The notes under the pieces are model-generated. The model worked only from the letters and a program-made list of their open reading frames with translations. It had not been told where the DNA came from and searched no databases. Shown here one piece after another: positions 32,505 through 39,966 of a DNA stretch of 39,966 nt (position 1 is its first letter; the number at the start of each line of letters is the position of its first letter). The stretch lies in NCBI RefSeq assembly GCF_900112265.1, contig NZ_FOLO01000054.1:1-39966 (forward strand). Direction: 5' to 3'. The translations under genes were made by a program, and so were the position numbers. The stretch is from Pseudoalteromonas denitrificans DSM 6059. GTDB lineage: Bacteria; Pseudomonadota; Gammaproteobacteria; Enterobacterales; Alteromonadaceae.

Positions 32505-32855
32505 ATGGATAAGAAAACAGCTCGTTTACGTCGTGCTAAACGCACACGTAGAAATTATATTGAACAAGGCGTTACACGTCTTGTTATCCACCGCACGTCA
32601 AAGCACATGTACGCTCAAGTAGTTACTGCTGAGGGTATTGTTTTGGCTGCTGCTTCTACTGTTGAAAAAGTAATTGCTGAAGCAGTTAAAGGTACTGGTA
32701 ATACTGCAGCAGCGCAAGCTGTTGGTACTGCAGTTGCACAACGTGCAGCTGACAAAAGTATTACTAAGATTGCCTTTGATCGTAGTGGCTTTAAATATCA
32801 CGGCCGTGTGAAGGCGTTGGCTGATGCCGCGCGTGAAGCCGGTTTGCAATTCTAG
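32505..32855 (+). CDS. rplR: 50S ribosomal protein L18
   Basis: The product is 116 residues with an Arg-rich N-terminus (KKTARLRRAKRTRRNY), then RLVIHRTSKHMYAQVV and the C-terminal FDRSGFKYHGRVKALADAAR. L18 binds 5S rRNA together with L5. It lies nine bases after rplF. Confidence 0.98.
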   Translation: MDKKTARLRRAKRTRRNYIEQGVTRLVIHRTSKHMYAQVVTAEGIVLAAASTVEKVIAEAVKGTGNTAAAQAVGTAVAQRAADKSITKIAFDRSGFKYHGRVKALADAAREAGLQF

Positions 32856-32864
32856 GAGTAGACA

Positions 32865-33365
32865 ATGGCTAACGTAGAAGCAAAACAAACAGAATTCGCT
32901 GAAAAGCTAGTTGCTGTAAACCGTGTGTCTAAAGTAGTTAAAGGTGGTCGTATCTTTAGCTTCACAGCACTAACTGTAGTTGGTGATGGCGCAGGTAAAG
33001 TAGGTTTTGGTTACGGTAAAGCACGTGAAGTTCCTGCTGCTATTCAAAAAGCAATGGAAAAAGCACGTCGTAACATGATCAATGTTGAACTTAACGGTAA
33101 TACATTACAACACGCGATAAAGGGCCGTCATTCTGGCTCTCAAGTATTCATGAAGCCTGCTTCAGAAGGTACTGGTATTATCGCTGGTGGTGCAATGCGT
33201 GCAGTTTTAGAAGTAGTGGGCGTTCAGAACGTTCTTTCTAAATGTTACGGTTCAACTAACCCAATCAACGTAGTTCGCGCAACTGTAAAAGCTTTAGAGA
33301 ATATGAATTCTCCAGAGTCTATTGCAGCTAAGCGTGGTCTTACTGTTGCTCAAATTGTAGGGTAG
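32865..33365 (+). CDS. rpsE: 30S ribosomal protein S5
   Basis: The product is 166 residues with the double-stranded-RNA-type N-terminal domain (KLVAVNRVSKVVKGGRIFSF, VGFGYGKAREVPAAI) and the C-terminal domain (GGAMRAVLEVVGVQNVLSKCYGS). S5 contributes to mRNA entry and decoding accuracy. It is in normal spc order. Confidence 0.98.
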   Translation: MANVEAKQTEFAEKLVAVNRVSKVVKGGRIFSFTALTVVGDGAGKVGFGYGKAREVPAAIQKAMEKARRNMINVELNGNTLQHAIKGRHSGSQVFMKPASEGTGIIAGGAMRAVLEVVGVQNVLSKCYGSTNPINVVRATVKALENMNSPESIAAKRGLTVAQIVG

Positions 33366-33369
33366 AACC

Positions 33370-33552
33370 ATGGCTAATAAAACTGTTAAAGTTACACAGG
33401 TTAAAAGTTCAATTGGTCGTTTACCTAAACATAAAGCGACATTGCGTGGACTTGGTTTGCGTCGTATCAATCACACTGTTGAACTAGAAGATACAGCTTG
33501 TGTACGTGGTATGATCAATCAAGTTTCTTATATGGTTAAGGTTGAGGGCTAG
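33370..33552 (+). CDS. rpmD: 50S ribosomal protein L30
   Basis: The product is 60 residues. VTQVKSSIGRLPKHKATLRGL and GLRRINHTVELEDT are characteristic of bacterial L30. It starts five bases after the rpsE stop codon. Confidence 0.97.
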   Translation: MANKTVKVTQVKSSIGRLPKHKATLRGLGLRRINHTVELEDTACVRGMINQVSYMVKVEG

Positions 33553-33555
33553 TTC

Positions 33556-33990
33556 ATGTTATTGAATACACTTTCACCTGCTGCTGGTGCGAATAAAGAC
33601 AGAAAACGCCAAGGCCGTGGTATCGGTTCTGGTATTGGTAAGACTGGTGGCCGTGGTCACAAAGGTCAAAAGTCTCGCTCAGGTGGTAAAGTACGCGTTG
33701 GTTTTGAGGGCGGTCAAATGCCTATGCAACGTCGTCTTCCTAAGTTCGGTTTTACTTCTCGCAAATCATTAGTATCTGCTGAAGTTAACCTTTTCGAAAT
33801 TGCTAAAGTTGAAGGCGATATCGTAGAACTTAGTACGCTACAAGCTGCAGGTCTGGTTAAAAAGAACGTTTTGTTCGTAAAAATAGTTAAATCTGGTGAA
33901 GTTTCACGCCCATTGACTGTAAAAGGTCTTAGAGCATCTAAGGGTGCTCGCGAAGCGATTGAAGCTGCCGGAGGCAAGATAGAAGAATAA
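33556..33990 (+). CDS. rplO: 50S ribosomal protein L15
   Basis: The product is 144 residues with the Gly/Arg/Lys-rich extended N-terminal part (RQGRGIGSGIGKTGGRGHKG, then GGQMPMQRRLPKFGF) and the globular C-terminal domain ending in SKGAREAIEAAGGKIEE. It precedes secY in the usual spc order, with a 15-base gap. Confidence 0.98.
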   Translation: MLLNTLSPAAGANKDRKRQGRGIGSGIGKTGGRGHKGQKSRSGGKVRVGFEGGQMPMQRRLPKFGFTSRKSLVSAEVNLFEIAKVEGDIVELSTLQAAGLVKKNVLFVKIVKSGEVSRPLTVKGLRASKGAREAIEAAGGKIEE

Positions 33991-34005
33991 TAAGGAAAGT
34001 ACTCC

Positions 34006-35334
34006 ATGGCTAAACCAGGTCAAGATACATCAAGTGCGCAAGGCGGACTATCGGAATTGAAACGTCGGTTATTATTTATACTCGGCGCAATCATTATTTA
34101 CCGTTTAGGATCCTTTGTGCCAATCCCTGGGATTGACGCCGCTGTACTTGCCGAATTCTTCGAGCAACAAAAGGGCACCATTGTTGAAATGTTTAACATG
34201 TTCAGTGGTGGTGCGCTTGAGCGAGCTTCGGTACTTGCTTTAGGTATTATGCCTTATATTTCAGCTTCAATTATTATGCAATTATTAACGCACATACATC
34301 CTGCGATGATAGAGCTAAAAAAAGAAGGTGAACAAGGGCGTAAAAAAATAAGTCAGTACACTCGTTATGCTACGCTTGTGCTTGCTACATTCCAATCGAT
34401 CGGTATTGCTACTGGTTTACCAAATATGATGAATGGCCTTGTTGTAAATCCAGGTTTTGGATTTTATTTCACTGCTGTTGTTAGTTTAGTAACAGGTACT
34501 ATGTTCCTGATGTGGTTGGGCGAACAAATTACTGAACGCGGTATTGGTAACGGTATCTCAGTTCTTATATTTGTTGGTATTGTGGCTAACCTGCCGTCTG
34601 CTATTGGTTCGACAGTTGAAATGGCGCGCCAAGGTGATTTGAATGTTTTAATGTTACTGCTGATCGGAGTTATCGTATTTGCTGTTACTTATATAGTAGT
34701 GTTCTTTGAACGTGGTCAACGACGAATAGTTGTTAATTACGCTAAACGACAACAAGGCCGTCAGGTTTTTGCTGCGCAAAGTACACATTTACCGTTAAAA
34801 GTTAACATGGCAGGTGTTATTCCACCAATCTTTGCTAGTAGTATTATTCTGTTCCCTGGTACAATCGCCAGCTGGTTCGGTCAAGGTGAAGGTGTTCTTG
34901 CTGATGTGCTTCAAACTATTTCATTATCGTTGTCTCCGGGACAGCCTTTATATGCAATGGTATTAGCTGCAGCGATCATTTTCTTCTGCTTTTTCTATAC
35001 AGCGTTGGTTTTTAATCCGCGTGAAACGGCAGATAACTTGAAGAAATCAGGGGCTTTTATCCCCGGTATTCGTCCAGGTGAGCAGACATCAAAATACATT
35101 GATAAAGTAATGACGCGCTTGACATTAGCTGGCGCTCTGTATATTACCTTTATCTGTCTGGTGCCCGAGTTTATGACAATGGCGTGGAAAACTCCATTCT
35201 ACTTTGGCGGTACATCAATTTTGATTATCGTAGTAGTGATCATGGACTTTATGGCACAAGTACAAACACATCTGATGTCTCATCAGTATGACTCTGTACT
35301 TAAAAAAGCAAATCTAAAAGGTTATGGCCGATAG
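34006..35334 (+). CDS. secY: Protein translocase subunit SecY
   Basis: The product is 442 residues with ten membrane helices, the channel-forming subunit of SecYEG. Visible signatures are RLGSFVPIPGID at the first helix, GIMPYISASIIMQLL, the GERGIGNGIS-like ITERGIGNGISVLIF, FERGQRRIVVNYAKRQ in the large cytoplasmic loop and FNPRETADNLKKSGAFIPGIRPG in the loop that contacts SecA and ribosomes. Its place between rplO and rpmJ is the standard one. Confidence 0.98.
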   Translation: MAKPGQDTSSAQGGLSELKRRLLFILGAIIIYRLGSFVPIPGIDAAVLAEFFEQQKGTIVEMFNMFSGGALERASVLALGIMPYISASIIMQLLTHIHPAMIELKKEGEQGRKKISQYTRYATLVLATFQSIGIATGLPNMMNGLVVNPGFGFYFTAVVSLVTGTMFLMWLGEQITERGIGNGISVLIFVGIVANLPSAIGSTVEMARQGDLNVLMLLLIGVIVFAVTYIVVFFERGQRRIVVNYAKRQQGRQVFAAQSTHLPLKVNMAGVIPPIFASSIILFPGTIASWFGQGEGVLADVLQTISLSLSPGQPLYAMVLAAAIIFFCFFYTALVFNPRETADNLKKSGAFIPGIRPGEQTSKYIDKVMTRLTLAGALYITFICLVPEFMTMAWKTPFYFGGTSILIIVVVIMDFMAQVQTHLMSHQYDSVLKKANLKGYGR

Positions 35335-35363
35335 GCACTTTTAGATAGCTACGGAGATGACTC

Positions 35364-35477
35364 ATGAAAGTACGTGCATCCGTTAAAAAGATTTGCCGTA
35401 ATTGTAAAGTTATTAAACGTGCCGGTGTTGTACGTGTAATTTGCATAGAGCCTAAGCATAAGCAAAGGCAAGGTTAA
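35364..35477 (+). CDS. rpmJ: 50S ribosomal protein L36
   Basis: The product is only 37 residues: MKVRASVKKICRNCK, then VIKRAGVVRVIC and EPKHKQRQG. Cys11, Cys14, Cys27 and His32 are the zinc ligands of the zinc-containing form of L36. The ATG at 35364 has GGAGA just upstream. It closes the spc operon, and an intrinsic terminator follows 13 bases after the stop. Confidence 0.97.
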   Translation: MKVRASVKKICRNCKVIKRAGVVRVICIEPKHKQRQG

Positions 35478-35490
35478 TTAAGAAATCGTG

Positions 35491-35524
35491 CAGACTGAGC
35501 TAAAATGGCTTGGTCTGTTTTTTT
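35491..35524 (+). terminator. Intrinsic terminator at the end of the spc operon
   Basis: CAGACTGAGC (35491-35500) pairs with GCTTGGTCTG (35508-35517), including two G-T pairs, over a seven-base loop. Seven T residues follow (35518-35524). This is a canonical rho-independent terminator separating spc from the alpha operon. Some read-through may still supply the alpha genes. Confidence 0.88.
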
Positions 35525-35540
35525 AGATGATTTGGTCATT

Positions 35541-35625
35541 AGTTGAGTATCCTAACGGGCTTTTCAACAAATTGATTACCAAATCCATAAATAGGAGATG
35601 TGTTAGTGGCCCGTATTGCTGGCAT
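35541..35625 (+). promoter_or_regulatory. S4-binding alpha-operon leader (Alpha_RBS pseudoknot)
   Basis: The leader upstream of rpsM contains GAGTATCCTAACGGGCTTTTCA (35545-35566 overall), close to the E. coli alpha leader as I recall it. ACGGGC (35555-35560) is perfectly complementary to GCCCGT (35609-35614), which is codons 2-3 of rpsM. In E. coli this pairing closes the pseudoknot that S4 stabilises to trap the ribosome and repress the operon. The S4 gene rpsD is third in this operon, so feedback control is expected. Confidence 0.8.
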
Positions 35626-35962
35626 TAACGTCCCTGATCATAAACATGCAGTAGTTGCAATTACTGCTATTTATGGTGTTGGTACAACTCGCGCTAAAGC
35701 TATTTTAGCTGCGACAGGAATAGCTGAATCTACAAAGATCAGCGAACTAAATGAAGAAACACTTGATCAACTTCGTGAAGAAGTTGGTAAGTACACCGTT
35801 GAAGGTGATCTTCGCCGTGAAGTTACTTTAAATATCAAACGTCTTATGGACCTTGGTTGTTATCGTGGTCTTCGTCACCGTCGCTCTTTACCACTTCGTG
35901 GTCAAAGAACTAAGACTAACGCGCGTACTCGTAAGGGTCCACGTAAGCCTATCAAGCGATAA
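35606..35962 (+). CDS. rpsM: 30S ribosomal protein S13
   Basis: The product is 118 residues starting at GTG (35606), with AGGAG eight bases upstream. A GTG six bases earlier is too close to that site. The E. coli gene also uses GTG, within the S4 pseudoknot. The product begins ARIAGINVPDHKHAVVA and contains IYGVGTTRAKAIL, RLMDLGCYRGLRHRRSLP and TKTNARTRKGP. S13 sits in the head of the 30S subunit. It is the first gene of the alpha operon. Confidence 0.97.
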   Translation: MARIAGINVPDHKHAVVAITAIYGVGTTRAKAILAATGIAESTKISELNEETLDQLREEVGKYTVEGDLRREVTLNIKRLMDLGCYRGLRHRRSLPLRGQRTKTNARTRKGPRKPIKR

Positions 35963-35974
35963 GGGGATAAGATT

Positions 35975-36361
35975 ATGGCTAAAGCACCAGTTCGTCGTAA
36001 GAAGGTAAAAAAACAAGTTGCAGATGGTATGGCTCATGTTCATGCTTCTTTCAACAACACTATTGTAACTATTTCAGATCGTCAAGGTAATGCTTTATCT
36101 TGGGCAACTGCAGGTGGTTCAGGTTTCCGTGGTTCACGTAAATCTACTCCATTCGCTGCACAGGTTGCTGCTGAGCGTGCAGGTAATGCCGCAAAAGAAT
36201 ACGGTTTGAAAAACCTTGAAGTATTTATTAAAGGTCCAGGTCCAGGCCGTGAGTCTGCTGTTCGTGCATTAAATGCTGCTGGTTTTAGAATTACAAACAT
36301 TACTGACGTGACGCCAATTCCACATAATGGTTGTCGTCCACCGAAGAAACGTCGCGTATAA
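35975..36361 (+). CDS. rpsK: 30S ribosomal protein S11
   Basis: The product is 128 residues. It contains VADGMAHVHASFNNTIVTI, GSGFRGSRKSTPFAAQVAA and the C-terminal DVTPIPHNGCRPPKKRRV, the S11 signature. S11 lines the mRNA exit region of the small subunit. It lies 12 bases after rpsM. Confidence 0.98.
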   Translation: MAKAPVRRKKVKKQVADGMAHVHASFNNTIVTISDRQGNALSWATAGGSGFRGSRKSTPFAAQVAAERAGNAAKEYGLKNLEVFIKGPGPGRESAVRALNAAGFRITNITDVTPIPHNGCRPPKKRRV

Positions 36362-36382
36362 CAATAGGTTAGGAGAAAGAAC

Positions 36383-37003
36383 ATGGCAAGATATTTGGGC
36401 CCTAAGCTCAAGCTAAGCCGTCGTGAAGGTACTGACCTGTTCCTTAAGAGCGGCGTTAGAGCTATCGACTCTAAGTGTAAATTAGAGACTGCACCTGGTC
36501 AGCATGGCGCTCGTAAAGGTCGTCTGTCAGATTACGGTTTACAATTACGTGAAAAGCAAAAAGTACGTCGTATGTACGGTGTATTAGAAAAGCAATTCCG
36601 TAACTACTATAAAGATGCTGCACGTATCAAGGGTAATACAGGTGAAAACTTGTTACAACTTCTTGAGCAACGTCTTGATAATGTTGTATATCGCATGGGT
36701 TTTGCAAGTACACGCGCTGAAGCTCGTCAACTTGTATCACACAAAGCGATTATGGTTAATGGTCGAGTTGTAAACATTCCTTCTTTCCGTATTACTGCAG
36801 AAGATACTGTTGTGATCCGTGAGAAGTCGAAAAAACAATCTCGTATCATCGCTGCTCTAGAGTTGGCTTCACAGCGTGAAAAACCAACTTGGGTTGAAGT
36901 AGACAATAAAGCACTTGAAGGCGTATTCAAACGTCTACCTGAGCGTTCTGATCTGTCTGCAGAAATAAATGAACAGCTAATCGTCGAACTTTACTCGAAG
37001 TAA
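36383..37003 (+). CDS. rpsD: 30S ribosomal protein S4
   Basis: The product is 206 residues. It starts ARYLGPKLKLSRREGTDLFL and contains the S4 RNA-binding domain (RLDNVVYRMGFASTRAEARQ, HKAIMVNGRVVNIPSF). S4 starts 30S assembly on 16S rRNA and, in E. coli, represses this operon through the leader before rpsM. That leader is conserved here. Confidence 0.98.
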   Translation: MARYLGPKLKLSRREGTDLFLKSGVRAIDSKCKLETAPGQHGARKGRLSDYGLQLREKQKVRRMYGVLEKQFRNYYKDAARIKGNTGENLLQLLEQRLDNVVYRMGFASTRAEARQLVSHKAIMVNGRVVNIPSFRITAEDTVVIREKSKKQSRIIAALELASQREKPTWVEVDNKALEGVFKRLPERSDLSAEINEQLIVELYSK

Positions 37004-37028
37004 AGTTAAGAGTTAAGAGAGGATAAAA

Positions 37029-38015
37029 ATGCAGGGTTCTGTAACCGAATTTCTAAAGCCAAAACTGGTTGCTATAGAAGCAATCAATCCAACGCGTTCT
37101 AAAGTGGTATTAGAGCCATTAGAACGTGGCTTTGGTCATACACTTGGTAATGCTTTACGTCGTATATTGTTATCATCCATGCCTGGATGTGCAGTAACGG
37201 AAGTTGAAATTGATGGCGTATTGCACGAATACAGTGCAAAAGAAGGCGTTCAAGAAGATATCATCGAAATCTTATTAAATCTAAAAGGCCTTGCGGTTTC
37301 TTTAGAAGAAAAAGATGATGTGTTTTTGACGTTGACTAAATCAGGAAAAGGTCCTGTAACTGCGGCAGATATTCAGCACGACGGTACTGTAGAAATCGCT
37401 AACCCAGATCATGTTATTTGTCATTTAACGACAGATAGCAGTGAAATCAGCATGAGAATTCATGTTGAACGTGGTCGTGGTTATGTACCAGCGGCAAGCC
37501 GTTTATCCTCTGAAGACGATGAACGTCCAATTGGTAGATTGTTGCTTGATGCATCATTTAGCCCAGTTGAGCGTATTGCGTACTCGGTTGAATCAGCACG
37601 TGTAGAACAGCGTACAGATTTAGACAAGTTAATTATCGATATGGAAACTAACGGTACATTGGATCCTGAAGAAGCGATTCGCCGTGCTTCTACTATTTTG
37701 GCTGAACAATTAGATGCATTCGTAGATTTACGTGATGTAACTGAGCCAGAAGAAAAAGAAGAGAAGCCAGAATTTGATCCTATTCTGCTTCGTCCTGTTG
37801 ATGATCTTGAGCTAACAGTGCGTTCTGCAAACTGTTTGAAAGCCGAGCAAATTCAATATATTGGTGATTTGGTACAACGTACTGAAGTTGAGCTTCTTAA
37901 AACGCCTAATTTAGGTAAGAAGTCTCTAACTGAAATAAAAGACGTGTTAGCTTCTCGTGGACTTTCTCTAGGCATGCGCTTAGAAAATTGGCCGCCTGCA
38001 AGTCTAGCTGAATAA
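37029..38015 (+). CDS. rpoA: DNA-directed RNA polymerase subunit alpha
   Basis: The product is 328 residues, the standard length. The N-terminal dimer domain (about 1-235) contains LEPLERGFGHTLGNALRRIL. A charged linker (EPEEKEEKPEFDP) follows. The C-terminal domain (about 250-325) has VRSANCLKAEQIQYIGDLVQ and TPNLGKKSLTEIKDVLASRG, nearly identical to E. coli, including the Arg that contacts UP elements. This fits the A/T-rich UP-like tracts before the rRNA and rplN promoters in this window. Confidence 0.98.
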   Translation: MQGSVTEFLKPKLVAIEAINPTRSKVVLEPLERGFGHTLGNALRRILLSSMPGCAVTEVEIDGVLHEYSAKEGVQEDIIEILLNLKGLAVSLEEKDDVFLTLTKSGKGPVTAADIQHDGTVEIANPDHVICHLTTDSSEISMRIHVERGRGYVPAASRLSSEDDERPIGRLLLDASFSPVERIAYSVESARVEQRTDLDKLIIDMETNGTLDPEEAIRRASTILAEQLDAFVDLRDVTEPEEKEEKPEFDPILLRPVDDLELTVRSANCLKAEQIQYIGDLVQRTEVELLKTPNLGKKSLTEIKDVLASRGLSLGMRLENWPPASLAE

Positions 38016-38054
38016 CTCAAATCACTGAATAAAGTTTCGTTAGAAGGATAGGTC

Positions 38055-38456
38055 ATGCGCCATCGTAAGAGTGGTCGTCAATTAAACCGTAATAGCAGTC
38101 ATCGTAAAGCGATGTTCAGCAATATGGCAAGTTCATTGGTGAAGCACGAAATCATCAAAACAACTTTGCCTAAAGCAAAAGAACTGCGTCGTGTAATTGA
38201 GCCTTTAATCACACTTGCTAAGACTGACAGTGTTGCAAATCGTCGTTTAGCGTTTGCACGTACTCGTGATAAAGAAGTAGTTGGTATTTTATTTAATGAG
38301 CTTGGTCCTCGTTATGAAAACCGTCCTGGTGGTTACACTCGTATTCTTAAGTGTGGCTTCCGTACAGGTGATAAAGCACCAATGGCTTACATTGAATTAA
38401 TCGATCGTCCAGCGGCGAGCGAAGAAGTTCAAGAAGAAGTACAGTCAGCTGAGTAA
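38055..38456 (+). CDS. rplQ: 50S ribosomal protein L17
   Basis: The product is 133 residues. It begins MRHRKSGRQLNRNSSHRKAMF and contains RRVIEPLITLAK and PRYENRPGGYTRILKCGFR, the L17 signature, then a short acidic tail. It is the last gene of the alpha operon and is followed by two hairpins. Confidence 0.98.
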   Translation: MRHRKSGRQLNRNSSHRKAMFSNMASSLVKHEIIKTTLPKAKELRRVIEPLITLAKTDSVANRRLAFARTRDKEVVGILFNELGPRYENRPGGYTRILKCGFRTGDKAPMAYIELIDRPAASEEVQEEVQSAE

Positions 38457-38463
38457 ACCTTCA

Positions 38464-38483
38464 ATAATCTATTTATAGATTAT
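38464..38483 (+). repeat. Small AT-rich hairpin just after rplQ
   Basis: ATAATCTA (38464-38471) and TAGATTAT (38476-38483) form a perfect 8-bp stem with a TTTA loop. It begins seven bases after the stop codon and lies before the true terminator. It may protect the mRNA 3' end or be incidental. Confidence 0.35.
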
Positions 38484-38495
38484 CTGAGGTATAAA

Positions 38496-38527
38496 AACCG
38501 AGTTACCGAAAGGTGCTCGGTTTTTTT
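38496..38527 (+). terminator. Intrinsic terminator of the alpha operon
   Basis: AACCGAG (38496-38502) pairs with CTCGGTT (38516-38522). Inner ACC/GGT pairs close on a GAAA tetraloop (38508-38511), with one unpaired T. A run of seven T starts at 38521. It is a strong rho-independent terminator 39 bases after rplQ. Confidence 0.9.
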
Positions 38528-38639
38528 ATGTTTGGATAACTAACTTTGTAAAATTATATTTAAGGGAGTTTGGATTAAATCGTCTTGAAGCTTTTTGATA
38601 AGCATCAATCTTGACTGATAGAAGAGAAAACATAGTCAT

Positions 38640-39523
38640 TATAAGGAAAGCTAAGTCACCTCAGAACTACATTAGAAGCTCTTATCTTGCCTGTTATTCT
38701 TTAAAAGTATATGCAACTATTCTTGCGATTAAGTTAACCATAAAGCTTATGCACTACGATGTCTCGAATGCTCTATCTGAGATATATTTTTTAATTGGTC
38801 AAACACAGTTATTAATAATAAAACGTTTTCTATGGATTAATTTATCCGGTACTTTCATAGTCTTGGCTTTCATGTTTTTCTAATTCCAGGAACGAAACTT
38901 ATATTCTTTTCAGCATGTTCGGCTTCTTATTTTTTTAGATAAGTAGCCTTTATCTCCATATAGTGAACCCCCATCCATCTGTTATTTTACAGCTAAAATC
39001 CCACCTTCATCATTAATAATTAGGTGCAGTTTAAATCCATAAAACAAACTCATAGTTTCTTTTCCTCGCTCAGCACTGCCATTTGTCTAGGAATACGTAG
39101 TTGATGGCAAACTTGTATTTTAGTTGCATCAACAAAACCGATTCCTGTCGGTCTTGCTTGTCGATGGGTCATATAGCTACAAAGAGGTATGAGAACTTAT
39201 TGTAATAGTTTCAGCATCCTCGTTTAACTAACCAACTGTGTAAATTCTTTTTGCCAACATTGGCATACATGATTGATATAATAGGTTATAAAATCACGGT
39301 AATCTGAGCGATGAAAAGCAATAACAATAGTCATTATCTCACTAGCTGTAAGCCTAGAAGGTTTAATTATTTTTTTTTCCAATTTCGATAAGGTGCTTTG
39401 CCACTGAGGTTCAAATTTAAGATAGAAGTCTTCGACATCAGTGAAGGTAAGGTCTAAATTAATCATTCCCAAGTCCTTGCTATTATAAGTTCTAGTCAAA
39501 CGATCTAATCGCAACTTGGGCAT
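38640..39523 (-). pseudogene. Decayed IS982-family transposase
   Basis: Read on the - strand from about 39466, MINLDLTFTDVEDFYLKFEPQW, LTASEIMTIVIAFHRSDYRDF and YYINHVCQCW match the N-terminus of IS982 transposases. In-frame TAA stops follow after TQLVS. The frame continues with VLIPLCSYM and GIGFVDATKIQVCHQLRIPRQ. Frameshifts and a probable deletion then lead to YGFKLHLIINDEGGILAVK, GSLYGDKGYLSKK, HRKRFII, VFDQLKNISQIEHSRHRS and FMVNLIARIVAYTFK, the known C-terminal order. The gene is dead. Terminal repeats were not identified. The element fills most of the space between the alpha operon and the rRNA promoters. Confidence 0.8.
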
Positions 39524-39615
39524 TTAGTTCAACTCTTATGCGCAGCTCAGGTTAAGTATTCTTTTAGTGTGCTAATGATGTCGTTCAATGGCAAAATCAA
39601 GTTTTTTGTTTGTTA

Positions 39616-39621
39616 TATAAT
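39616..39621 (+). promoter_or_regulatory. Possible additional upstream rRNA promoter (-10 TATAAT)
   Basis: TATAAT at 39616-39621 is a perfect -10 hexamer, and CGAACGCGCG, a GC-rich discriminator-like stretch, follows. No convincing -35 hexamer is visible at normal distance, so this may be a weak third rRNA promoter or chance. Confidence 0.3.
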
Positions 39622-39631
39622 CGAACGCGCG

Positions 39632-39695
39632 TTTTTTTTAACTTTTCTTAAAAAAACACTTGCGCTCAATCCAAATCTCTCTATACTGCGCCTCC
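39632..39695 (+). promoter_or_regulatory. rRNA operon promoter P1
   Basis: TTGCGC (39660-39665), a 16-base spacer and TATACT (39682-39687) are followed by the GC-rich discriminator GCGCCTCC. An A/T-rich tract from about 39632 to 39657 resembles an UP element. This is the architecture of strong, stringently controlled rRNA promoters, and it precedes a recognisable rRNA leader. Confidence 0.75.
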
Positions 39696-39799
39696 ACCGA
39701 CACAGACGGCAAGCAACATTCTTAAAGGGGTGTAGCAAGTTAGCTAGGTTGGCGAGGCAAGTAAAACTTAACGATTCTTTAGAAAGAAACTTCTTCTAA

Positions 39800-39856
39800 A
39801 GAAAATTAAAATTAAGTGTTGACTCAAGGTTTTTAAGGTGTATTATTCGCACCCCA
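39800..39856 (+). promoter_or_regulatory. rRNA operon promoter P2
   Basis: TTGACT (39819-39824), a 16-base spacer and TATTAT (39841-39846) precede the discriminator TCGCACCCC. An A-rich UP-like tract (about 39800-39816) lies upstream. Tandem P1/P2 promoters about 160 bases apart are typical of gammaproteobacterial rRNA operons. Confidence 0.8.
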
Positions 39857-39966
39857 AGCAATTAACGGCAACGTTTACTTCGCTTGAAACGTTCTTTAAC
39901 AATAAGTAATCATCTGTGTGGGCACTCTTGCAGATTGAGTTCTAAGTTACCTTCTTAACTTCGGTT
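39857..39966 (+). ncRNA. rRNA operon leader with boxA; 16S expected beyond the window
   Basis: GTTCTTTAACAA (39891-39902) is the boxA antitermination site bound by NusB/S10, nearly identical to the E. coli leader (GCTCTTTAACAA). ATCTGTGTGGGCACTC (39910-39925) is the conserved leader segment found before the 16S gene in many Gammaproteobacteria. The window ends inside this leader, so no mature rRNA is included. Confidence 0.85.

Noticed and set aside
38611..38883. A 90-residue open frame on the + strand with hydrophobic segments
   Set aside because: The opposite strand carries readable IS982 transposase C-terminal sequence (QLKNISQIEHSRHRS, FMVNLIARIVAYTFK), so this frame is an antisense shadow.
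39569..39799. A 76-residue open frame before the rRNA leader
   Set aside because: It runs through the rRNA P1 promoter and its UP-like tract, has no family resemblance and has no ribosome-binding site.
1..39966. CRISPR array or tRNA gene
   Set aside because: I saw no regularly spaced repeats of CRISPR length and no cloverleaf-like tRNA sequence; the TTTGCA and ATTAC repeats are too short and too few.

Overview
This window is AT-rich DNA (G+C in the upper thirties of percent, by eye) from a Gammaproteobacterium. It is most likely a marine member of the Alteromonadales such as a Pseudoalteromonas relative. This is inferred from the exact spc and alpha ribosomal operon order, an S4-binding leader with E. 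coli-type pairing, a gammaproteobacterial rRNA leader at the right edge, SpeA and YbdG-like proteins, and IS4 and IS982 family elements. No 16S sequence lies inside the window, so the genus is not proven.

Layout. Positions 1-605 hold the end of an IS4-family transposase joined to the 3' remnant of a pseudouridine synthase gene (rluF-like). Positions 720-2343 hold a DMT/EamA exporter and an overlapping DUF1461 (Lit-like) membrane protein. At 2454-3389 (-) is an SPFH/prohibitin protein. At 3604-5215 is a two-gene BlaI / M56-peptidase signalling operon with two copies of a perfect palindromic operator. At 5309-8191 are the divergent polyamine genes speE (-) and speA (+). Then come a PlsC-like acyltransferase and a YbdG-type mechanosensitive channel. 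At 10368-12447 (-) a normal LytS-type histidine kinase overlaps a second kinase-like protein whose phospho-acceptor His and ATP-binding boxes are gone. Positions 12572-15461 hold a DUF4397-type lipoprotein, a periplasmic binding protein, an OmpA lipoprotein and a Rid protein. Positions 15497-17756 hold a methyltransferase remnant, a TetR regulator overlapping an alpha/beta hydrolase, and a lone PAS protein. At 17903-18580 (-) is an iodotyrosine-deiodinase-like flavoprotein. At 18810-23291 is an ABC ATPase paired with a 1193-residue permease fused to an M1-like zinc peptidase. At 23465-24137 are twin Bor-like lipoproteins. At 24593-25759 (-) is an unrecognised protein, divergent from a MocR-type regulator lacking the PLP lysine (26112-27557). 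Positions 27769-29712 encode an AsmA protein.

From 29967 to 38456 the window is the complete spc operon (rplN to rpmJ) and alpha operon (rpsM to rplQ). They are separated by an intrinsic terminator and an S4-responsive leader. The usual upstream neighbour, the S10 operon, is absent; rplN has its own leader and a putative promoter behind an asmA-like gene. After the rplQ terminator lies a decayed IS982 transposase (-). The window ends in tandem rRNA promoters, a boxA antiterminator site and the start of a 16S leader, so an rRNA operon should follow immediately.

How the parts work together. The right third is the core translation, transcription and secretion cluster under feedback control (S8 and S4 sites). 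The left two thirds are small, mostly envelope-related units: lipoproteins, transporters, membrane sensors and polyamine synthesis. The most unusual items are the degenerate kinase and MocR proteins, the BlaI/M56 operon with its operator pair and TonB-like tail, the ABC/M1-like fusion, and the iodotyrosine-deiodinase-like enzyme.
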